A DNA stretch of 64,000 bases, taken from contig NZ_JBHUER010000001.1 of NCBI RefSeq assembly GCF_042681025.1, positions 491,922 to 555,921 of the forward strand, given 5' to 3'. The notes beneath the pieces were generated by a model, which worked only from the letters and a program-made list of their open reading frames with translations, ran no database searches and was not told the origin of the DNA. Position numbers and translations under genes: made by a program. The number at the start of each line of letters is the position of its first letter. Positions within the stretch are counted from its first letter, which is position 1. The DNA is from Methylopila henanensis (GTDB lineage Bacteria > Pseudomonadota > Alphaproteobacteria > Rhizobiales > Methylopilaceae). This document shows, piece by piece, positions 9,571 through 17,716 of the stretch.

Positions 9571-10329
9571 TCACCGCGTTTCGGCGGAGGCCCGTCCACG
9601 CGCCATGGCGGCCTTCATGACGCGCACCGTCTCGGCGAGGCCGACCGCGAGCGCCTCCCCGATCATGAAATGCCCGATGTTGAGCTCGGCGATCTCCGGC
9701 AGCGCTGCGATCGCCTCGGCGCTCGCATAGTCGAGGCCATGGCCGGCGTGCACTTCGAGCCCGAGCGAGGCCGCAAGAGCGGCGCCCGCCTTCAGCCGGG
9801 CGAACTCCTTGTCCGCCGCGTCGCGCTCGCCCGCGGCCAGCGCCTCGCACCAAGTCCCCGTGTGCAGCTCGACGATCGCCGCGCCCATCAGCGCGGCCTG
9901 CTCCAGCGCGGCCTCGTCCGGCTCCACGAACAGCGAGACGCGGACGCCGGCGGCCGTCAGCTCCTTCACGACCGGCGCGACCGTCCCCTTCTGGCCGACC
10001 ACGTCGAGACCGCCCTCGGTGGTCCGCTCCTCGCGCTTCTCGGGCACAAGGCAGGCCGCGTTCGGCCTGATCCTGAGCGCGACCGCCAGCATCTCCGGCG
10101 TCGCGGCCATTTCGAAGTTCAGCGGCAGGGCGATCTCGGCGCGCAGCCGGTCGATGTCGGCGTCGCGGATGTGGCGGCGATCCTCGCGCAAATGCGCCGT
10201 CACGCCGTCCGCGCCAGCCTCCGCCGCGATCCGGGCGAAGCGCACCGGATCGGGATGCGCGCCGCCGCGCGCGTTCCTCACCGTCGCGACATGATCGATG
10301 TTCACTCCAAGCCTGATTGTCTCGCCCAT
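9571..10329 (-). CDS. pdxJ: Pyridoxine 5'-phosphate synthase
   Basis: Condenses 1-deoxy-D-xylulose 5-phosphate with 3-amino-2-oxopropyl phosphate to make pyridoxine 5'-phosphate in the DXP-dependent vitamin B6 pathway. The 252-residue TIM-barrel protein shows the N-terminal LGVNIDHVATVRNARG, the HLREDRRHI box, NFEMAATPEM, CLVPEKREE, and the C-terminal LNIGHFMIGEA, all family hallmarks. It lies 41 bases downstream of rel and upstream of lepB on the same strand. Confidence 0.97.
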   Translation of the reverse strand: MGETIRLGVNIDHVATVRNARGGAHPDPVRFARIAAEAGADGVTAHLREDRRHIRDADIDRLRAEIALPLNFEMAATPEMLAVALRIRPNAACLVPEKREERTTEGGLDVVGQKGTVAPVVKELTAAGVRVSLFVEPDEAALEQAALMGAAIVELHTGTWCEALAAGERDAADKEFARLKAGAALAASLGLEVHAGHGLDYASAEAIAALPEIAELNIGHFMIGEALAVGLAETVRVMKAAMARGRASAETR

Positions 10330-10370
10330 GGCGTCTGGTCTTCGTCTTCTTGGTTTGAGGCGCGGCGCGC

Positions 10371-12584
10371 TCAGCCGTTCACGCGTTCCACATTGCTGAC
10401 CACCGGCGTCTGCCGCAGATCCGCGATGATGGCGCCGAGGTGCTTGATGTCGAACACGCCGAGGTCGAACAGGATGTCGTGGAAGTCCGGCGAGCGCGAG
10501 ATCATGCGCACGTCGTCGATGTTCGCCTCGTAGGAGCCGATCACCTCGGTGATGCGCGCGAGCGAGCCGGGCTCGTTGATGGAGGTCACGACGATCCGCA
10601 CGGGGAAACGCTCGCGCCGGCCGAGATCCACGTCCCAGCGCACGTCGAGCCAGCGCTCGGGATGGTCGTCGAACTCCTTCAGCGCCGGCGACTGGATCGG
10701 GTAGATCGTGATCCCCTCGCCGGGATCGAGAATGCCGACGATGCGGTCGCCCGGCACGGCGCCGCCGTCCGGCGCGAAGCGCACCGGCAGGTCGCCGCGC
10801 AAACCCCGGATCGGAATCGACGGATGCGGCGAATCGGCATCCTCGACGCCGGGCGCCTTGAAGCGCAGCGCGCCGGCCTGCTCCAGCCCGAACCAGCCGT
10901 TCGCCGGCGCAGGGACCCCGAGCGAAGTCTGCGGCCGCTCGTCTTTCACATCCGGGTAGACGGCGCGCACCACGTCCAGCGAGTGCATCTCGCCGCGGCC
11001 GACGGCCGCCAGGACGTCGTCGATCGACGCGCGGGCGAGACGGTGGAGCGAGGTCCGCAGCCGCTCGTCGGAGAACGCCTTGCCGTTGCGCTCGAAGGCG
11101 CGCTGCACGATCTGGCGGCCGAGCCCGGCGTATTGCGCGCGCACCGCGGCGCGGGTGGCGCGACGGATCGCGGCGCGCGCCTTGCCGGTGACGACCACGG
11201 CCTCCCAGGCCGCGGGAGGCACCTGGGCGTCGGAGCGGATGATCTCCACCTCGTCGCCGTTCTTGAGCTCGGTGACGAGCGCTTCCGTGTGGCCGTTGAT
11301 CTTTGCGCCGACGCAGCCGTTGCCGACATTGGTGTGGACGGCGTAGGCGAAGTCGATCGGCGTCGCGCCGCGCGGCAGCGCGATCAGCCGCCCCTTCGGC
11401 GTGAAGCAGAACACCTGATCGTTGAACAGCTCGAGCTTGGTGTGCTCGAGGAACTCTTCCGGGTTGTCGCCCTCGGCGAGCAACTCGACCGTGCGCCGCA
11501 GCCAGCCATAGGCGCGGCTCTCGCGGGCCAGTTCGTCATTGTCGCCGCCGAGTCCGTCCTTGTAGAGCGCGTGCGCCGCGATGCCGTACTCCGCGAAGCG
11601 CTGCATCGCCTCCGTGCGGATCTGGAGCTCGACGCGCTGGTGGCCGGGCCCCACGATCGTGGTGTGGATCGAACGGTAGTCGTTCTCCTTGGGCGTCGAG
11701 ATGTAGTCCTTGAAGCGCCCGGGCACGGTCGGCCAGCCGGAGTGCAGGATGCCGAGCGCGCGATAGCAGCTCGGGACGTCGGCCACGAGCACGCGGAAGC
11801 CGAAGATGTCGGACAACTGTTCGAACGCGACCGACTTGCGCTCCATCTTGCGCCAGATCGAGTAGGGCTTCTTGGCGCGGCCCGTCACCGTCGCCTGCAG
11901 GCCCGCCCCCTCGAAACGCTCCTCGAACGAGCGCTGGATGTCGGCGATGGCGTCGACGTTGCGCTCGCGCAGGCGGTTCAGCCGGCCGACGATGGTCTCG
12001 TAGGCCTCCGGGTAGAGCGTGCGAAAGCCGATGTCGTCGAGTTCGTCGCGCACGCCCTGCATGCCCATGCGGCCGGCGAGCGGCGCGTAGAGGTCGACCG
12101 TCTCCTGAGCGACGCGGGCGCGCTTGGCGGGGGGCACGAAATGCAGCGTGCGCATGTTGTGCAGACGATCGGCGAGCTTCACCAGCAGCACGCGCACGTC
12201 GTCCGCGATGGCGAGCAGCAGCTTGCGCAGGTTCTCCGCCTGCGCGGCCTCCTTGGTGACGAGGTCGAGCTTCTTGAGCTTCGTCAGGCCCTCGACCAGC
12301 CGGCCGATCTGCTGCCCGAACAGGGCGTCGATCTCGTCGCGGGTCGCATCGGTGTCCTCGATCGTGTCGTGCAGAAGCGCCGCCACGATGGTGGCGTCGT
12401 CGAGCCGGAGATCTGTGAGAATCGCGGCGACTTCGAGCGGGTGCGAGAAGTATGGATCGCCGGACGCGCGCCGCTGCAGCCCATGCGCCTTCATCGCATA
12501 GACATAAGCGCGGTTGAGCAACGCCTCGTCGGCGTTGGGATTGTAGGCCTTTACGCGCTCGACGAGCTCGTACTGCCGCATCAT
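10371..12584 (-). CDS. rel: Bifunctional (p)ppGpp synthetase/hydrolase (Rel/SpoT)
   Basis: Makes and degrades the alarmone (p)ppGpp in the stringent response; most alphaproteobacteria have a single long Rel. The 737-residue protein has an intact N-terminal HD hydrolase domain (His72-Asp73 in LLHDTIED, RLHNMRTL), a synthetase domain (FGFRVLVADV, DYISTPKENDYRSIHT, VELQIRTEAM), a TGS domain (VFCFTPKGRLIALPRGATPIDFAYAVH) and a C-terminal ACT domain. The start is set at MMRQYELVERV, the conserved beginning in Rhizobiales; an in-frame ATG 31 codons upstream adds unrelated sequence. A likely terminator separates it from rpoZ, so it probably has its own promoter in the intervening 163 bases. Confidence 0.96.
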   Translation of the reverse strand: MMRQYELVERVKAYNPNADEALLNRAYVYAMKAHGLQRRASGDPYFSHPLEVAAILTDLRLDDATIVAALLHDTIEDTDATRDEIDALFGQQIGRLVEGLTKLKKLDLVTKEAAQAENLRKLLLAIADDVRVLLVKLADRLHNMRTLHFVPPAKRARVAQETVDLYAPLAGRMGMQGVRDELDDIGFRTLYPEAYETIVGRLNRLRERNVDAIADIQRSFEERFEGAGLQATVTGRAKKPYSIWRKMERKSVAFEQLSDIFGFRVLVADVPSCYRALGILHSGWPTVPGRFKDYISTPKENDYRSIHTTIVGPGHQRVELQIRTEAMQRFAEYGIAAHALYKDGLGGDNDELARESRAYGWLRRTVELLAEGDNPEEFLEHTKLELFNDQVFCFTPKGRLIALPRGATPIDFAYAVHTNVGNGCVGAKINGHTEALVTELKNGDEVEIIRSDAQVPPAAWEAVVVTGKARAAIRRATRAAVRAQYAGLGRQIVQRAFERNGKAFSDERLRTSLHRLARASIDDVLAAVGRGEMHSLDVVRAVYPDVKDERPQTSLGVPAPANGWFGLEQAGALRFKAPGVEDADSPHPSIPIRGLRGDLPVRFAPDGGAVPGDRIVGILDPGEGITIYPIQSPALKEFDDHPERWLDVRWDVDLGRRERFPVRIVVTSINEPGSLARITEVIGSYEANIDDVRMISRSPDFHDILFDLGVFDIKHLGAIIADLRQTPVVSNVERVNG

Positions 12585-12682
12585 GGGGCGATCGCCGGGG
12601 TGGAATCTGCGCGTCAGGGCGCCTGGTTCCGAAGATATCGTCGGCTTCGCGCCGGCGCACAAGTTCATGCGCCGCATGACGC

Positions 12683-12721
12683 AAAAGCGCCGCAGGAGAC
12701 GATGCTCGCCGCGGCGCTTTT
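12683..12721 (-). terminator. Probable intrinsic terminator of rpoZ
   Basis: An 11-base inverted repeat, AAAAGCGCCGC and GCGGCGCTTTT, flanks a 17-base loop about 27 bases after the rpoZ stop. The U-tract is only four bases long, so termination may be partial and some rel transcription may come from rpoZ. Confidence 0.6.
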
Positions 12722-12747
12722 CATTCCATCCGTGAGCTTGAGGCGGC

Positions 12748-13134
12748 TCACTCCTCGTCGTCGGTCTCCGCCGGCGGCACCAGCCCCTCGAGGCCGCGCA
12801 GGAGGTCTTCCTCCGTCATGCGGTCGAAGGTGACGTTGCCGTCGTCGTCGGACGATCCGGCGGAGCCCGCCAGCGCCGGAACCGTCTCGGCCTCCGGCTC
12901 GTCCACCTCGACGTACTTCTGCAGCGAGTGGATCAGGTCTTCCTTGAGATCTTCCGGCTGGACGGTCTCATCGGCGATCTCGCGCAGCGCGACGACTGGA
13001 TTCTTGTCGTTGTCGCGGTCCACCGTGATCGGCGAGCCGGACGAGATCAAACGGGCGCGATGACCGGCGAGCAGCACGAGCTCGAACCGGTTTTCGACCT
13101 TGTCGATGCAATCCTCGACGGTGACGCGGGCCAT
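12748..13134 (-). CDS. rpoZ: RNA polymerase omega subunit
   Basis: Small RNA polymerase subunit that helps assemble beta-prime and, in proteobacteria, forms part of a ppGpp site. The 128-residue protein begins MARVTVEDCIDKVENRFELV and contains the AGHRARLISSG and NPVVALREIAD motifs of the family. The C-terminal half is acidic, as in other Rhizobiales. The start has a good AAGGAG ribosome site ten bases upstream. Its position before rel is the conserved alphaproteobacterial arrangement. Confidence 0.97.
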   Translation of the reverse strand: MARVTVEDCIDKVENRFELVLLAGHRARLISSGSPITVDRDNDKNPVVALREIADETVQPEDLKEDLIHSLQKYVEVDEPEAETVPALAGSAGSSDDDGNVTFDRMTEEDLLRGLEGLVPPAETDDEE

Positions 13135-13301
13135 GGGGCGTCCGCTCCTTCTATTGCGACGGTACGGGATTGATCGCGGTCTTTACCGCGAGGCCGTTCG
13201 TGTGGCAAGGACCGTGACGGCAGGACGGGCGCCGCGGCTTCGCGCGCCCTCGGCCGCCTTACTTTTTCGAACCTCGGTATTGCATCAGAAAGTTTGCGAT
13301 C

Positions 13302-13889
13302 ATGTTCTATTCGGACGAGCGCCTCGGCCTGTTCATCGACGGCGCCAACCTTTACGCCACCGCCCGTGGCGTCGGCTTCGACATCGATTTCCGGCGGCTG
13401 CTGCGCGACTTCCAGGGCCGCGGCTACCTGATCCGGGCCTATTACTACACCGCGCTGTCCGAAGACCTTGAAGTCTCCACCATCCGCCCGCTGATCGACT
13501 GGCTCGACTACAACGGTTACACCGTGGTCACCAAGCCGACCAAGGAGTTCACCGACAGCCAGGGCCGGCGCAAGGTGAAGGGCAACCTCGACATCGAGCT
13601 CGCGATCGACGCGCTGGAGATGGCCGAGCACATCGACCACATGGTGCTGTTCTCGGGCGACGGCGACTTCACCCCGCTGGTCGCCGCCATGCAGCGCCGC
13701 GGCGTGCGCGTGACCGTCGTCTCGACCGTGACGACGCAGCCCGCCATGATCGCCGACGACCTGCGCCGCCGCGCGGACCACTTCCTCGACCTCGCCGATC
13801 TCGGCGCGAAGATCGGCCGCGACCCGTCCGAGCGCGCCGCCCGCGACGCGCGCCGCACGGCGCCGATCGACACCACGCCGGAGCCGTAA
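13302..13889 (+). CDS. NYN (PIN-like) domain protein, LabA/DUF88 family
   Basis: A 195-residue soluble protein made up almost entirely of an NYN domain, a PIN-like fold predicted to be a metal-dependent ribonuclease. Acidic residues expected in the active site are visible: Asp13 in FIDGANLY, Asp97 and Asp103 in KGNLDIELAIDA, and Asp120/Asp122 in FSGDGDF. The C-terminus is basic and probably disordered. It is divergent from rpoZ, a conserved neighbourhood in Rhizobiales. The RNA target is unknown; nuclease activity is inferred from the family. Confidence 0.9.
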   Translation: MFYSDERLGLFIDGANLYATARGVGFDIDFRRLLRDFQGRGYLIRAYYYTALSEDLEVSTIRPLIDWLDYNGYTVVTKPTKEFTDSQGRRKVKGNLDIELAIDALEMAEHIDHMVLFSGDGDFTPLVAAMQRRGVRVTVVSTVTTQPAMIADDLRRRADHFLDLADLGAKIGRDPSERAARDARRTAPIDTTPEP

Positions 13890-13920
13890 GGGCGGCCGCA
13901 CCCGGGCGGAGCTCCGCAGG

Positions 13921-14544
13921 ATGCAGATCAGCTTTTTTGCGACGGAGATCGACGAGTTCGAGGTCTGGAAGTTGGCGTTCGCGTTGCCCGGGATGCGCGT
14001 TTACGAAGCTGCGGTTCATGGAGATAGGCCGCTCCGAGAGTTCTTCTCGGCCGAGGAAGTCCGAGAAGCCCGGGCTGCGGAGCCGTATATCTCTCTAAAG
14101 CTGCACCCCTCGTTGGCCGGCGGCGCTCCCGTTCTCGATCTCACGCCCCGCGACGAGCGTTACCCTCCAGACCCCGGCAACATAAACCTGCAGAAACTGG
14201 TCGGCCCAGCGCTGATTGGCTTCAACTGGTATGGATGGCAGAGAAATTCTCGCAATTGTCTCCAAAATACCGTCTTCAGCGCCTGGAATTTGGCAGGAGC
14301 TCGAAGTCGATCGATTTATCCTGTGGATCATCTCGACGAAGTCGACTGGAAAATGCTTAACTCTATTTTTGGTAAGCTGCGACGTCAAATACACAATATG
14401 GCGGTGGCCAAAATTGGTTCGAGCCGCGTTCTTCCCGACGCCTTCCGGCGGTTGGCTTCGGGCGAGATTACGCTGTGGGGATGGGGAGAGGATGTTTCAA
14501 TCTCGTCGCCAAATCTCGTCATCGAGACGACCAAGCTGCACTAG
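13921..14544 (+). CDS. Orphan protein of unknown function, atypical composition
   Basis: A 207-residue frame I do not recognise. It has no signal peptide or membrane segment and is rich in Trp (for example FNWYGWQRNS and LWGWGED). The C-terminal third (about 140-165) is predicted helical and basic (KLRRQIHNMAVAK). It uses many AT-ending codons (ata, tta, aat, tct, ttt), unlike the GC-ending codons on both sides, and the stretch 14220-14410 is clearly AT-richer than the window. It starts 31 bases after the NYN gene and ends 49 bases before the uracil-DNA glycosylase gene, both on the same strand. The composition suggests recent acquisition. The start is the first ATG; no strong ribosome site is visible. 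Confidence 0.7.
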   Translation: MQISFFATEIDEFEVWKLAFALPGMRVYEAAVHGDRPLREFFSAEEVREARAAEPYISLKLHPSLAGGAPVLDLTPRDERYPPDPGNINLQKLVGPALIGFNWYGWQRNSRNCLQNTVFSAWNLAGARSRSIYPVDHLDEVDWKMLNSIFGKLRRQIHNMAVAKIGSSRVLPDAFRRLASGEITLWGWGEDVSISSPNLVIETTKLH

Positions 14545-14593
14545 GCCAACCGGCCTCGAAGTCGGCGACCGGTCCGAACCTGCGATTTCGCCC

Positions 14594-15241
14594 ATGCCCG
14601 AAAGTTCCTCCCTTGAGCCGCCCCGCGAATGCCCGGCCTGCCCGCGCCTCGTGGCGTTCCGCGAGGAGCAACGCACGCGCCGGCCGGAGTGGCATAACGC
14701 GCCGGTCCCATCCTTCGGCCCCGAGCGCCCGCGCCTGCTGATCGTGGGCCTCGCTCCCGGCCTCCAGGGGGCGAACCGCACGGGGCGCCCGTTCACCGGC
14801 GACTGGGCCGGCGACCTGCTCTACGCGACGCTGCTGAAGTTCGGGTTCGCCGAGGGCGACTATGACGAGCGCCCGGACGACGGCCTGATCCTTGTCGGCG
14901 CGCGCGTGACCAACGCCGTGCGCTGCGTGCCGCCGGAGAACAAGCCGGTCGGCGCCGAGATCGGCAATTGTAGGCCCTTCCTCGCGAGCGAGATCGCGGC
15001 GGTCGCCGACGGCGGCGCCGTGGTCGCGCTCGGACGCATCTCCCACGACAGCGTCTGCCGCGCGCTCGGCGTCCGGCTCGCCTCCGCCCCGTTCGGCCAC
15101 GGCGCCGAGCACGACGTCGGCCGGCTCACCCTTTTCGACAGCTATCACTGCTCCCGCTACAACACGAACACGGGCGTGCTGACGACCGAGATGTTCGAAG
15201 CGGTGTTTTCGCGGGTGCGGGCGTTTCTGGACGCACGGTGA
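14594..15241 (+). CDS. Uracil-DNA glycosylase, family 5 (UdgB-like)
   Basis: Removes uracil and other deaminated bases from DNA as the first step of base excision repair. The 215-residue protein has four cysteines placed for a [4Fe-4S] cluster (Cys13, Cys16, Cys111, Cys126). Motif A is GLAPGLQGANRTGRPFTGDWAG, which lacks the catalytic Asp/Asn of family 1 and is typical of UdgB. The second motif is His185 in YHCSRYNTNTG. The start is the ATG before the PxxC region; an in-frame extension upstream overlaps the orphan gene and is not credible. It converges with the APH(6)-type gene three bases away. Confidence 0.9.
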   Translation: MPESSSLEPPRECPACPRLVAFREEQRTRRPEWHNAPVPSFGPERPRLLIVGLAPGLQGANRTGRPFTGDWAGDLLYATLLKFGFAEGDYDERPDDGLILVGARVTNAVRCVPPENKPVGAEIGNCRPFLASEIAAVADGGAVVALGRISHDSVCRALGVRLASAPFGHGAEHDVGRLTLFDSYHCSRYNTNTGVLTTEMFEAVFSRVRAFLDAR

Positions 15242-15244
15242 GCG

Positions 15245-16066
15245 TTACAGGCGGCGGTCGAGCTCCGCGGCCGCGATCTCCGCGATGGTCAGGTCGGGAT
15301 CGGTCGTCTTGCCGTCCTCGACGTTCCAGATGGCGGACAACGCCGCCCACGCGAGCACCCATTTGAGCAGCCGCTCCGGATCGAGCGAAGCAGCGGCGGA
15401 AACGATCTTCAGTCTTCGCGCCAGCACATTTGGCTCACGCGCCAGATCGACAGTCGGGTTACAGAACAGATTTGCGTAGTCAAACGCACGTTCGCCCATC
15501 AAGCCCTTTGGATCGATCGCGAGCCATCCATCCCGGCCGAAATCCAAGACGTTGCCGTGGTGGATGTCTCCGTGCAGCGGGACGACTTCAGACGGCGCGT
15601 CGAGCAACTCATGCGCCGTCGCGGCGCAACGGGCGACAAGGCCGCCATGCCCCCCGGCGGCGAGCAGGCTATCGAACCATCGGGCGAGCGGGACCAAAGC
15701 CGCGGGCGGCGCCAAGCGCGGTCCATGCAGCGCAGCGACAACCCCGCAGAGGACAAGCGTCGCCTCGTCATCGTCGCCCGTTTCCGCCATTCGCTTCAAG
15801 GAGCGTGGGCCGGTCGCCCGCGCCATCAGCAACGCGTCGCCCTCGTGGGCCATCACGCCGGCTGCGCCCTCGCCTGCCCGCCAGACCATGAAAGCCGCGC
15901 CTGAGCGCTCCTCATGCGCGGTCGCGATCTTCAACATCAAGTCCGCGCCGGCAGAGCTGCGGACCGGCAGCAGGCGACTTGACGGCGTAACGATCGGCTC
16001 GCCGTCGGGCGCGAGCCGCCAGACGGTAAGCCACGGCTCGAAGTCGTGTCGGGGCTCCCGGCTCAC
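15245..16066 (-). CDS. APH(6)-like kinase (streptomycin 6-kinase / hydroxyurea-type phosphotransferase family)
   Basis: A 273-residue protein-kinase-like phosphotransferase. LMLKIA contains the ATP-binding Lys46; LHGDIHHGNVLDF contains the catalytic Asp167 and Asn172; AIDPKGLMGERAFDYANLFCNP contains the metal-binding Asp185. The last block closely follows the APH(6) streptomycin kinase pattern, which separates this family from APH(3'). The natural substrate cannot be read from sequence: it could inactivate an aminoglycoside or phosphorylate another small molecule. The ATG overlaps the smpB stop codon by four bases, so it is translated from the dapA-smpB message. No mobile element borders it. 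Confidence 0.85.
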   Translation of the reverse strand: MSREPRHDFEPWLTVWRLAPDGEPIVTPSSRLLPVRSSAGADLMLKIATAHEERSGAAFMVWRAGEGAAGVMAHEGDALLMARATGPRSLKRMAETGDDDEATLVLCGVVAALHGPRLAPPAALVPLARWFDSLLAAGGHGGLVARCAATAHELLDAPSEVVPLHGDIHHGNVLDFGRDGWLAIDPKGLMGERAFDYANLFCNPTVDLAREPNVLARRLKIVSAAASLDPERLLKWVLAWAALSAIWNVEDGKTTDPDLTIAEIAAAELDRRL

Positions 16067-16539
16067 CCCCGGTCGCGCATGATGCGCGACTTGTCCCGGT
16101 TCCAGGTGCGCTCCTTGTCGGCTTCGCGCTTGTCGTGGAGCTTCTTGCCGCGCGCGAGCGCGATCTCGACTTTCGCCCGGCCCTGTTCGTTGAAGTAGAT
16201 CTTCAGCGGAACGACGGTCAGCCCTTCTCGGGTCACGGCGCCGGCGAGCTTGTTGATCTGGTTCTTGTGCAGCAGGAGCTTCCGCGGGCGCCGCGTCTCG
16301 TGGTTGAAACGGTTCGCCTGCAGGTACTCGGGGATGTAGGAGTTATAGAGGAACAGCTCGCCGCCGTACTCCGCGGCGTAAGCCTCCCCGATCGTCGCCT
16401 TGCCTAGGCGCAGCGACTTCACTTCGGTTCCGGCGAGCGCGATGCCGGCCTCGAACGTCTCGCCGATCTCGTAGTTGTGGCGAGCCTTCCGGTTCTCGGC
16501 GGCGATCTTGTAGCGCGGATTGGGGGCCTTGGCGTTCAT
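16063..16539 (-). CDS. smpB: tmRNA-binding protein SmpB
   Basis: Binds tmRNA and delivers it to stalled ribosomes for trans-translation. The 158-residue protein has the oligonucleotide-binding fold motifs AAENRKARHNYEI, AGTEVKSLRLGKA, LYNSYIPEY and RPRKLLLHK, and the basic C-terminal tail (GKKLHDKREADKERTWNRDKSR) that enters the decoding centre. The start MNAKAPNPRYKIAAENRKA was preferred to an ATG 24 codons upstream, which adds no conserved sequence and would overlap dapA. dapA ends 16 bases upstream. No tmRNA gene (ssrA) was found nearby. Confidence 0.97.
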   Translation of the reverse strand: MNAKAPNPRYKIAAENRKARHNYEIGETFEAGIALAGTEVKSLRLGKATIGEAYAAEYGGELFLYNSYIPEYLQANRFNHETRRPRKLLLHKNQINKLAGAVTREGLTVVPLKIYFNEQGRAKVEIALARGKKLHDKREADKERTWNRDKSRIMRDRG

Positions 16540-16555
16540 GGGCGGGAATGTGGGG

Positions 16556-17458
16556 TCACGCGTTCCCGGAAACGAGTCCCGCGTGCGCGAGCGCGGCGCG
16601 CACGACGCCACGGGTCGATTCGGCGACCGGGACCATCGGCAGCCGCATGGTCTCCGAGCAGCGGCCCAGCATCGCGAGGCCGACCTTCACCGGACCGGGG
16701 CTCGTCTCGCAGAACAGGCCGGTGTGCAGCGGCGTCAGCTTGTCCTGGTAGGCGCGCGCGGTGACGTAGTCGCCGGCGATGCACGCCTCCTGGAACGCCG
16801 CGCATTCGGCCGGCGCGACGTTCGCCGTCACCGAGATGCAGCCGTGGCCGCCATGGGCCATGAAGCCGAGCGCGGTGATGTCTTCGCCGGAGAACTGCAG
16901 GAAGTCCGCGCCCATCTTGGCGCGCTGCAGGCTGACGCGCGCCACGTTCGCGGTCGCGTCCTTCACGCCGGCGATGTTCTTGAGCTCGTAGAGCCGCGCC
17001 ATGGTGTCAACGGTCATGTCCACGACCGAGCGGCCGGGAATGTTGTAGATCAGGATCGGCAGGCCGACAGCGTCGTTGATCGCCTTGAAGTGGGCGTAGA
17101 GCCCCTCCTGCGTCGGCTTGTTGTAATAGGGCGTGACGACCAGCAGCCCGTCCGCGCCGACCTTCTCCGCGTGGCGCGCGAGGCTGATCGCCTCAAGGGT
17201 GGAGTTCGAGCCAGCTCCCGCGATGACCGGCACGCGCCCGCGCGTCTCCTGCACGCACCACTCGACGACCTTGTTGTGCTCGTCATGGGTCAGCGTCGGG
17301 CTTTCGCCCGTGGTGCCGACCGGCACCAGGCCATGGGTGCCCGACGCGATCTGCCAGTCGACCAGGGAGCGGAAGGCGCCCTCGTCGAGCTCGCCGCCGT
17401 CCTTCATCGGGGTGACGAGCGCGGGCATCGAGCCACGGAAAACGGTATGCGCAGTCAT
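16556..17458 (-). CDS. dapA: 4-Hydroxy-tetrahydrodipicolinate synthase
   Basis: Condenses aspartate semialdehyde and pyruvate at the start of the lysine/diaminopimelate branch. The 300-residue TIM-barrel protein carries the GTTGESPTLTHDEH signature, VVTPYYNKPTQEG, the catalytic Tyr in IYNIPGRS and the Schiff-base Lys in AGVKDATAN. It begins MTAHTVFRGSMPALVTPM with a GGAG 11 bases before the start. It heads a dapA-smpB-kinase unit and is divergent from the transglycosylase gene, with about 258 bases between them for both promoters. Confidence 0.97.
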   Translation of the reverse strand: MTAHTVFRGSMPALVTPMKDGGELDEGAFRSLVDWQIASGTHGLVPVGTTGESPTLTHDEHNKVVEWCVQETRGRVPVIAGAGSNSTLEAISLARHAEKVGADGLLVVTPYYNKPTQEGLYAHFKAINDAVGLPILIYNIPGRSVVDMTVDTMARLYELKNIAGVKDATANVARVSLQRAKMGADFLQFSGEDITALGFMAHGGHGCISVTANVAPAECAAFQEACIAGDYVTARAYQDKLTPLHTGLFCETSPGPVKVGLAMLGRCSETMRLPMVPVAESTRGVVRAALAHAGLVSGNA

Positions 17459-17716
17459 TTGCGTCGGCTCCGGATGCGGAGGTCGGGCCCCGCGGCGGCG
17501 GAGCCGGCGAAGACGTCGCCGCCTCCGCCAGATGGGGCCCCTTGATAGACGTGGGCGACCGTCACGAAAAGCCCGCATGATCGTGATCGTCCTCATCACT
17601 CCCGGTGATGGCCCGCCGGTCTCGGTTAGCGTTTCGTAAAGCGGAGGCGGCGAAACTGTGGCTAATCCAATCCAAACGCCGGCTCCCTCGGGGGCCCGCT
17701 CCGAAGCCGAGAGCCG

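Noticed and set aside
10440..12833. Plus-strand open frame of about 800 codons
   Set aside because: It is antisense to rel, which has intact HD, synthetase, TGS and ACT motifs. It has no domain or ribosome site of its own.
16540..17716. Possible tmRNA (ssrA) near smpB
   Set aside because: No tRNA-like acceptor end, tag reading frame or split tmRNA half could be found around dapA-smpB.
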